A stretch of 13,317 nt of DNA, taken from the NCBI GenBank assembly GCA_001803565.1, contig MHDQ01000056.1:1-13317 (forward strand). The letters are read 5' to 3'. A program made the position numbers and the translations under genes. Source of the stretch: Nitrospinae bacterium RIFCSPLOWO2_12_FULL_45_22. GTDB taxonomy: Bacteria; 2-12-FULL-45-22. The notes beneath the pieces were generated by a model that saw nothing but the letters and a program-made list of their open reading frames with translations, was not told where the DNA came from and made no database searches. This document shows positions 7,622 through 11,875 of this stretch, piece after piece (position 1 is the first letter of the stretch; the number at the start of each line of letters is the position of its first letter).

Positions 7622-7900
7622 ATGGACCTTAGTAAACTGGAGTTGTTAGAGTCTCGTATTACCAAGGTGGTGCAATTATTGACTCAATTGAGGGAGCAAA
7701 ATACCTCTCTAAAAAAACAAGCCCATAGCCTTCAACAAGAGCTTATTGCGAAAGAAGAAGAGTTGAGGCGCTTACAGAAAGAGAACGAAGCCATCTGCAA
7801 TAGAGAAGAAGAGTTTAAGCAATTATCCCAAGAGCGAGTCATAATAAAGGATCGTTTAGAAGGGATGCTAGAAACCCTTAATCAGCTTAATATAGACTGA
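7622..7900 (+). CDS. Small coiled-coil protein, ZapB-like
   Basis: This is a 92-residue hydrophilic protein that is nearly all heptad-repeat alpha helix (for example LRRLQKENEAICNREEEFKQ), with no membrane segment. It sits between pheT and zapA. In several bacterial groups a ZapB-like coiled-coil protein is found at this place and is thought to act with ZapA at the FtsZ ring. The assignment rests mainly on context and the coiled coil, because ZapB proteins share little sequence. A very strong ribosome site, GAGGAGG at 7609-7615, sits 6 nt before the ATG. Another small coiled-coil protein of unrelated function cannot be excluded. Confidence 0.7.
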   Translation: MDLSKLELLESRITKVVQLLTQLREQNTSLKKQAHSLQQELIAKEEELRRLQKENEAICNREEEFKQLSQERVIIKDRLEGMLETLNQLNID

Positions 7901-7937
7901 TTATACTCACCTACACTTTTACCAGAAAGGTAGAGCT

Positions 7938-8234
7938 ATGGCTTTACCGAAAAAGAAAGAGACCCGAATAGAAATCTATGGCAGGAATTATACTGTCCTG
8001 GGAGATGGTGATGAAGAATATACTATCCAACTGGCCCGTTACGTAGACCAAAAGATGCGGGAAATAGCTCAACAGACTTCTACAATATCCACTTTAAACC
8101 TGGCTATACTGGTCGCCTTAAATATCACAGATGAGCTCTTCCGCTTACGAGAGCAGATAAGGACTAACGAAAGTCTTCTGCAAGAAAAACTGGCCAATGT
8201 CTTAACTAAACTTGACAACCTCCCCCATCCCTAA
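7938..8234 (+). CDS. zapA: Cell division protein ZapA
   Basis: ZapA is a cytoplasmic protein that crosslinks FtsZ filaments at the division septum. The 98-residue product has the family N-domain (TRIEIYGRNYTVLGDGDEEY, then LARYVDQKMREIA), an alanine- and leucine-rich middle helix (LNLAILVALNITDELF) and a C-terminal coiled coil. The start ATG at 7938 follows AGAAAGG with 7-nt spacing. It is the last gene of the cluster. The 37-nt gap from the ZapB-like gene supports one operon and a shared role in division. Confidence 0.92.
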   Translation: MALPKKKETRIEIYGRNYTVLGDGDEEYTIQLARYVDQKMREIAQQTSTISTLNLAILVALNITDELFRLREQIRTNESLLQEKLANVLTKLDNLPHP

Positions 8235-8272
8235 AAAGAAGCTGCTCCAGCGCCCAACCTCGGTCACTATTC

Positions 8273-8309
8273 CTCCACTCTTATCGTGTGGCCAGTGGAG
8301 TGGTTTTTT
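8273..8309 (+). terminator. Predicted Rho-independent terminator after zapA
   Basis: CCACTC (8275-8280) can pair with GAGTGG (8298-8303), which is directly followed by T6 (8304-8309). An overlapping alternative stem is CTCCACT (8273-8279) with AGTGGAG (8294-8300). It lies 38 nt past the zapA stop and probably ends the thrS-to-zapA transcription unit. Confidence 0.65.
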
Positions 8310-8390
8310 AACGGGTCGGGACGGCCATCTGCTAAATATTGGGTATGGCAAATTAAACTGTGGCCTTTATCCCAATTAAATTATATGGTA

Positions 8391-8396
8391 TATTAT
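8391..8396 (+). promoter_or_regulatory. Probable -10 box for tRNA-Leu
   Basis: TATTAT lies 13 nt before the mature tRNA 5' end, in an AT-rich stretch and at a suitable distance for a start near 8403. No convincing -35 box is visible at the usual spacing, so the call is tentative. Confidence 0.35.
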
Positions 8397-8409
8397 TTTA
8401 ATTCTTTAG

Positions 8410-8496
8410 GCCGAAGTGGCGGAACTGGTAGACGCGCATGATTCAGGGTCATGTGGGGGTATCCTCGTGGGGGTTCGAGTCCCCCCTTCGGCACCA
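8410..8496 (+). tRNA. tRNA-Leu (anticodon CAG)
   Basis: This is an 87-nt class II tRNA with encoded CCA. The acceptor stem is GCCGAAG/CTTCGGC. The anticodon stem CATGA/TCATG encloses loop TTCAGGG, giving anticodon CAG. A long variable arm follows, then T arm GGGGG-TTCGAGT-CCCCC. The discriminator is A8493 and CCA is at 8494-8496. An integrase gene ends about 100 nt downstream, so this tRNA is the likely attachment site of the adjacent element. Confidence 0.96.
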
Positions 8497-8551
8497 GTGA
8501 TATCAAGGCTTTTCAGGAAGTCGTAATTGAACGGTATCATTAAAAAAGATT

Positions 8552-8570
8552 TTATGGCGCTATTATGGCG
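8552..8570. repeat. Two TTATGGCG repeats one helical turn apart
   Basis: TTATGGCG occurs at 8552-8559 and again at 8563-8570, an 11-bp period, between tRNA-Leu and the integrase gene. Direct repeats at this place could be integrase or excisionase arm-type binding sites. This is inference from position only. Confidence 0.3.
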
Positions 8571-8593
8571 AAACTTTGTCGTTGTAATTAACC

Positions 8594-9721
8594 TCATCCC
8601 TTATTTTCTCCTTTTAGTAATCTCAGACTCCCTCTTCTCCCGCTAGCAATTCTAGGCAGATTATTAACGGCCTTCCTCATATCTTCTCTACCAACAGCAG
8701 TATATACATTCATGGTTATCCCTATATCAGAATGTCCGGCTAGCATCTGTGCTATTTTAGGATGGGCACCGGTTTGGGCTAGCCATGATAGGTAGGTTTT
8801 CCTCAAGGTATGCAGGTCTATCTTTGGCAGGGTGGCCTTTTTCAGGGCAGTATTAAGAGAGGTTCGGATATCCCGGTAAGGCTTTCCTTCGGGGTTGCAG
8901 AAAACATAGTACCTTTGGTGAGGTTCCCTGGAAAGGTATCTATTTAGCCTCGGGTGGGGATAATGTTCTTTTAAATACCTTAACTCTTCCAGGGCATCGT
9001 CATTTAACTCAACAATACGGTCCCTTTTCCCCTTGGTATTAATAACCTCTATATAAGCCTTATCAAAATCTATATGCTCAAATTTGAGATTAAATAATTC
9101 TTCCTTTCTCAGACCGGTTAGGACATCTATAAAGATTATTGCCTTTAAATGTGCAGGGCTGACCTCCAGGAACCTCTGAAACTCTTCAGGGGTTAGATAC
9201 TTTGCTACCGGCTTATTTGTCTTGAAAAATTTAACCCCATTAAAAGGGGATACATCAATATAACCATCCCCTACTGCCTTGTTCAATATCCCCCTGAAAT
9301 AGCGCAATTCAAGGTTTATACTGTTCAGAGATAAAGGTTTGCCATCCCTTTTTCTACCAGCATTAAGCCGCTGGTTGATATAGTCCTCAATGTCTTTTTT
9401 CCCCATTAGGCTTAAAGGAATATTCCCCAGTATTGGCCTAAATTCTTCTATTGCCTGTAATTCTGAACTAATGGTATTCTTGGATTTCCTGACCAGGTAG
9501 GTGTTAATGTATTCATCCAGGTAAAAGCTAAACAACAGCTTATCATCTCTCAGGTGGAACTTACGATTAAGCTTTTGTCTGGCTATCTCCTGGGATACCT
9601 GTTTTAGGGCCTTCTCTGCTTCTCTATTGGTACAATAACCCAGGTTAGCTATATCTTTGGTGCCTTCACGTATGAGGTACTTGATACCTTTCTTGGTGTG
9701 GTAACTTCTAAGGTAGGCCAT
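8594..9721 (-). CDS. Tyrosine-type site-specific recombinase (phage/ICE-like integrase)
   Basis: This enzyme family cuts and rejoins DNA through a Tyr-linked intermediate and integrates elements, often at tRNA genes. From the preferred ATG at 9721 it has 375 residues. It has an N-terminal arm-binding part beginning MAYLRSYHTKKG, a core-binding SAM-like domain (about 55-150), and a catalytic domain. All six catalytic residues are visible: Arg205 (TGLRKEE), Lys230 (NTKGKR), His304 and Arg307 (LHTLRK), His330 (AGHSD) and Tyr340 (MNVYTAV). A GTG at 9817 would add 32 residues, but the ATG at 9721 has GGGAGGG upstream at good spacing and begins the conserved region. The gene runs toward tRNA-Leu(CAG), about 100 nt away, which supports its role in inserting this region. 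Confidence 0.93.
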   Translation of the reverse strand: MAYLRSYHTKKGIKYLIREGTKDIANLGYCTNREAEKALKQVSQEIARQKLNRKFHLRDDKLLFSFYLDEYINTYLVRKSKNTISSELQAIEEFRPILGNIPLSLMGKKDIEDYINQRLNAGRKRDGKPLSLNSINLELRYFRGILNKAVGDGYIDVSPFNGVKFFKTNKPVAKYLTPEEFQRFLEVSPAHLKAIIFIDVLTGLRKEELFNLKFEHIDFDKAYIEVINTKGKRDRIVELNDDALEELRYLKEHYPHPRLNRYLSREPHQRYYVFCNPEGKPYRDIRTSLNTALKKATLPKIDLHTLRKTYLSWLAQTGAHPKIAQMLAGHSDIGITMNVYTAVGREDMRKAVNNLPRIASGRRGSLRLLKGENKG

Positions 9722-9750
9722 GTCTTTACCCTCCCTAGTTAGGGTTGATA

Positions 9751-9791
9751 CCCTGGTATTGAGGAGCAAAGGGGAAAGATAGCTACCAGGG
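9751..9791 (-). other. Hairpin just upstream of the integrase start
   Basis: CCCTGGTA (9751-9758) and TACCAGGG (9784-9791) form a perfect 8-bp inverted repeat around a 25-nt spacer. Read on the - strand this lies 30-70 nt before the integrase ATG at 9721. It could be an operator or a leader hairpin limiting integrase expression. The role is inferred. Confidence 0.35.
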
Positions 9792-9881
9792 TTTAACCTA
9801 CCCTTATCGGGGTGCACATCCCTATCCCCTTTGTATTGCCAGACTATAAGGTATCCCCACTACTCAGTATACCAACTACCC

Positions 9882-10385
9882 TTACTTATCTGAAGCATAA
9901 GGCGCTACAATAGTGAATGAATAATACTTCTTGTTACCTAGCCCCGGCACCTGATAGACCTTCATACCTTCTTTAATATCACGAGCAAATACCGGTATTA
10001 GCTCTATTAGTCTGCCTTTAGCTAGTGCCAGTAGTATATTAATAAATACCTCATTATCCGCTATCCCCAGGGCCTCCTGGAATAGTGATAGGGGATAGAT
10101 ATTCTCAGGGAGATTCAATCGCTGTTTTTCTACTATCTCTTTTATCTTCTCTATAACCGGCTCTAGGGGTTTTATCTCAATAGGTTCTTCCTCATCATCA
10201 AAAAACTCTTCCATATTTATCTTGAGGGCTTTGGCTATCCGCCTTAATGGTTCTGCCTTAGGTTCCCTTTTTCCAGCCTCATAAGAGGCTATGGTCATTA
10301 AATGGAGACCGGTTATCTTAGCCAGGCCCTTCCGGGTAAGTCCTTTTTCTGCCCTGAGTTTTTTTAATTTTTCTTTGTTAAACAT
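9882..10385 (-). CDS. XRE-family helix-turn-helix transcriptional regulator
   Basis: The product has 167 residues. Residues about 4-62 form a Cro/cI-type HTH: LKKLRAEKGLTRKGLAKITG, then HLMTIASYEAGKREPKAEPLRRIAKALKI. The remaining 100 residues (from EEPIEIKPLEPVIEKI) do not match a domain I recognise; they may serve dimerisation or sensing. The start ATG at 10385 has AGGA about 9 nt upstream. The gene is convergent with tRNA-Leu, lies upstream of the integrase on the same strand, and is divergent from the toxin-antitoxin pair. A 17-bp palindrome over its own promoter suggests autorepression. It may also control integrase or the divergent genes, as in phage- and ICE-type elements. Confidence 0.88.
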   Translation of the reverse strand: MFNKEKLKKLRAEKGLTRKGLAKITGLHLMTIASYEAGKREPKAEPLRRIAKALKINMEEFFDDEEEPIEIKPLEPVIEKIKEIVEKQRLNLPENIYPLSLFQEALGIADNEVFINILLALAKGRLIELIPVFARDIKEGMKVYQVPGLGNKKYYSFTIVAPYASDK

Positions 10386-10411
10386 AGGTAGGGTTCCTAT
10401 TTAATACGATT

Positions 10412-10428
10412 GTATAATAATATAATAC
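10412..10428. promoter_or_regulatory. Putative operator (17-bp palindrome) over the regulator promoter
   Basis: GTATAATAATATAATAC is symmetric apart from one mismatched base pair and the central base. It overlaps the -10 box of the - strand promoter for the XRE gene, as expected of an autoregulatory site for that repressor. Confidence 0.5.
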
Positions 10429-10446
10429 TCTTGTAATTTTTGTCAA
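10417..10446 (-). promoter_or_regulatory. Predicted sigma70 promoter of the XRE regulator
   Basis: On the - strand, TTGACA (10446-10441) is followed after 18 nt by TATTAT (10422-10417). Transcription would start about 10410, giving a leader of about 25 nt that includes the AGGA ribosome site before the ATG at 10385. Confidence 0.6.
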
Positions 10447-10477
10447 GAAAAAATATGGGGTATCTAGTCTTTAATTG

Positions 10478-10505
10478 AAATATCTGGCATATATGATATA
10501 TATTT
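10478..10505. promoter_or_regulatory. Putative operator palindrome upstream of the antitoxin gene
   Basis: The 28-bp imperfect palindrome has outer halves AAATAT/ATATTT and centre CATATATG. It lies 25 nt before the antitoxin ATG. Ribbon-helix-helix antitoxins commonly repress their own operon by binding such repeats. A possible + strand promoter (TTGAAA at 10475-10480, 18 nt, TATATT at 10499-10504) overlaps it. Confidence 0.45.
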
Positions 10506-10530
10506 ATCTGTTTAGAGGAGGTGATTAGTT

Positions 10531-10824
10531 ATGCCTAAAGCGCTGTATTTAAAGGTACCGGATGCGCTTATGAGCCGGATACAATATTACCGGTTTACTA
10601 ATATGAAGGAGACAAAGACAGAGGCTATAACAGAGCTTTTGGAAAGGGCCCTAGATGAGTTTGAAGCCAGGCAGAAAGGATTGAGGATTGAGCCTATTGT
10701 CCCAGGAGATCCCGATTATGCTATTATCAAAGCCAGGAAGGACGAGTCTATTGAAGAGCTTCCCTGGGATGAGGTAGAGAAAAGACTAAAGAGGATTAAG
10801 GCCGCCAGAAAGGTTAGGAAGTGA
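10531..10824 (+). CDS. Type II antitoxin, ribbon-helix-helix type
   Basis: This is a 97-residue charged protein. The N-terminal half looks like a ribbon-helix-helix DNA-binding domain: a short strand (ALYLKVPDALMSRIQ) followed by TEAITELLERALDEFEARQK. The C-terminal tail (IEELPWDEVEKRLKRIKAARKVRK) is the amphipathic type that wraps around a toxin. Its stop overlaps the start of a RelE/ParE-like gene by 4 nt, the classic antitoxin-first arrangement. It has a near-perfect ribosome site, AGGAGGTGAT, at 10516-10525. An overlapping upstream palindrome suggests autorepression. The sequence family (RelB, ParD or CopG) cannot be fixed by eye. Confidence 0.8.
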   Translation: MPKALYLKVPDALMSRIQYYRFTNMKETKTEAITELLERALDEFEARQKGLRIEPIVPGDPDYAIIKARKDESIEELPWDEVEKRLKRIKAARKVRK

Positions 10825-11081
10825 GGCTTAGGATAAAGAAGAGTGCCAAGAAGGAGCTACTTTCTATAGATGCCGATGATGCCTTTTTTGCTGTTATTAG
10901 AGTTATCCTGGCTTTAGCCGAAGAACCCAGGCCCAGAGGTTATGATAAAGTTGAGGGAAGAGAGGGACATTTTAGGGTCTGGGCAGGTAGAGACTATAGG
11001 GTAATCTATTCCATTGATACAGAAAACCGGGAAGTGATTATTGAAGGGGTCAGAAAGAAGGATAAAAAGACATATAAATGA
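10821..11081 (+). CDS. RelE/ParE-superfamily toxin
   Basis: This is an 86-residue basic protein of the RelE/ParE fold. MRLRIKKSAKKELLSI matches the N-terminal strand and helix. The typical core is EEPRPRGYDKVEGREGHFRVWAGRDYRVIYSID, with a C-terminal strand EVIIEGVRKKDKKTYK. Family members either cut mRNA on the ribosome (RelE-like) or inhibit gyrase (ParE-like). The basic C-terminus and the FRVWAGRDYRVIY block look more RelE-like, but the target is not proven. The start is GTG at 10821, overlapping the antitoxin stop (GTGA), so the two are translationally coupled. The pair probably stabilises the integrated element. Confidence 0.87.
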   Translation: MRLRIKKSAKKELLSIDADDAFFAVIRVILALAEEPRPRGYDKVEGREGHFRVWAGRDYRVIYSIDTENREVIIEGVRKKDKKTYK

Positions 11082-11190
11082 AAACAGCGTTGCCCTACCT
11101 TTTATCGGGGCTGGAGGGCCAGGAAAAGGGGGTGATCCTCAGCGGGCCACTACAATTTGGGCTACCTCCGGGTAGGCACCAGGATTTTTG
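11082..11190. other. Gene-free segment with GC-rich pairing elements after the toxin gene
   Basis: No ORF of note. It is richer in GC than its surroundings and contains a short hairpin CTACC-TCCG-GGTAG (11163-11176) with a UNCG-type loop. ATCCT (about 11134) may also pair with AGGAT (11181-11185), which is directly followed by a T run (11186-11189). It may end toxin-antitoxin transcription, but it is not a clean terminator. I do not recognise a riboswitch class. Confidence 0.3.
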
Positions 11191-11219
11191 TTGACAGGGT
11201 TTCTGAGGTTTGATATAAA
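11191..11219 (+). promoter_or_regulatory. Strong predicted sigma70 promoter for the propeptide/subtilase operon
   Basis: TTGACA (11191-11196), a 17-nt spacer and TATAAA (11214-11219) make a near-consensus promoter, the best in the window. Transcription would start about 11226, leaving an untranslated leader of about 210 nt before the ATG at 11440. Confidence 0.65.
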
Positions 11220-11262
11220 ATCTTTCATATATTCCGGCTAAGAAAAGCCTTCCAACAACCTA

Positions 11263-11292
11263 ATAACCCTATACCTTATAACCCTATACCTT
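11263..11292. repeat. Tandem 15-bp direct repeat in the operon leader
   Basis: ATAACCCTATACCTT occurs twice head to tail (11263-11277 and 11278-11292), exactly. It lies in the predicted 5' leader. It may be simple slippage or a binding site. Confidence 0.7.
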
Positions 11293-11294
11293 CT

Positions 11295-11383
11295 CTCGTT
11301 GGTGGGGTTTGGAGGGTAGAGAAATTGTTAATCCTTTCTTTTTGCATCATCTCGACTATTTCCTAACCAACGAGTCGCTCTAC
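11295..11383 (+). other. Interleaved inverted repeats in the operon leader
   Basis: CTCGTTGGT (11295-11303) pairs with ACCAACGAG (11366-11374), and GTAGAG (11316-11321) pairs with CTCTAC (11378-11383). The order A-B-A'-B' would allow a pseudoknot or alternative folding. A further GTAGAG at 11428-11433, right at the ribosome-binding position of the 11440 gene, could compete for the same CTCTAC. Confidence 0.35.
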
Positions 11384-11439
11384 TCTATCTGTCATAAATT
11401 GATTCCTTTCTGAGGTCTAAGGTATATGTAGAGAGTGAC

Positions 11440-11862
11440 ATGAAAAAGAAAATCCTCTCGGTTTCCACACTATATTTTTTATTTTTCCCATACCTGTTTG
11501 TATCTTTGCTATTTGCTCAACAACTTAATACCCCTCCAGAAGGGTTAGAGAAGCGAAAACCTCCAAAGGAATTAAAGCTCACTTCAATTCTTTATGAGCT
11601 TGCGATATCACCAAACCGGGAAAATTTTGCAACGGAACACAACATTCCTCTACATGAAGGGAGGGTAAGAGTATTCATCTACCTAGATCCTGCTTCTAGA
11701 AAATCAGAGAGAGAAAGCTTGGGTAAAGGTTACAATATAGAGGTTGAGAAACAATCCAATGACTTATTAAGGGCCTTGGTTCCCATAGATGAGATGATCC
11801 AACTGTCAAAGGAATCTATTGTATGGTCAATTACCCTTCCTGATAGACCCACAAAACCATAA
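11440..11862 (+). CDS. Secreted free-standing subtilase propeptide-like protein
   Basis: This is a 140-residue protein with a Sec signal peptide: MKKK, then a hydrophobic stretch about 10-25, with cleavage probably after LLFA. The mature part resembles the propeptide of the protease encoded 13 nt downstream. Shared blocks in order are KLTSILYEL with KLESVLTEL; RVRVFIYL with KVTVFLI; NDLLRALVPIDEMIQLSKE with NVLKADVPINRLQQIADK; and the end motif SITLPDRPTKP with YIRLPDRPVPL. It stops three residues after the LPDRP motif, just before where the protease's mature domain would begin. Subtilase propeptides act as intramolecular chaperones and inhibitors. A free one could inhibit or help fold the neighbour, and this role is inferred. 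The ribosome site is weak. Confidence 0.72.
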   Translation: MKKKILSVSTLYFLFFPYLFVSLLFAQQLNTPPEGLEKRKPPKELKLTSILYELAISPNRENFATEHNIPLHEGRVRVFIYLDPASRKSERESLGKGYNIEVEKQSNDLLRALVPIDEMIQLSKESIVWSITLPDRPTKP

Positions 11863-11875
11863 GGAAAAGAAAGCA

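Noticed and set aside
8406-8597. Antisense ORF across tRNA-Leu with residues GAEGGTRTPTRIP
   Set aside because: Same artefact: the translated complement of tRNA-Leu, not a gene.
9722-9817. 32-residue N-terminal extension of the integrase from GTG at 9817
   Set aside because: The ATG at 9721 has a better ribosome site and begins the conserved arm-binding region. The extension covers a hairpin and looks non-conserved.
8490-11182. GGCACCAG at 8490-8497 (tRNA-Leu 3' end) and again at 11175-11182, considered as attL/attR
   Set aside because: Only 8 bp match and the flanks differ; att cores in tRNA 3' ends are usually clearly longer. Chance is a good explanation.
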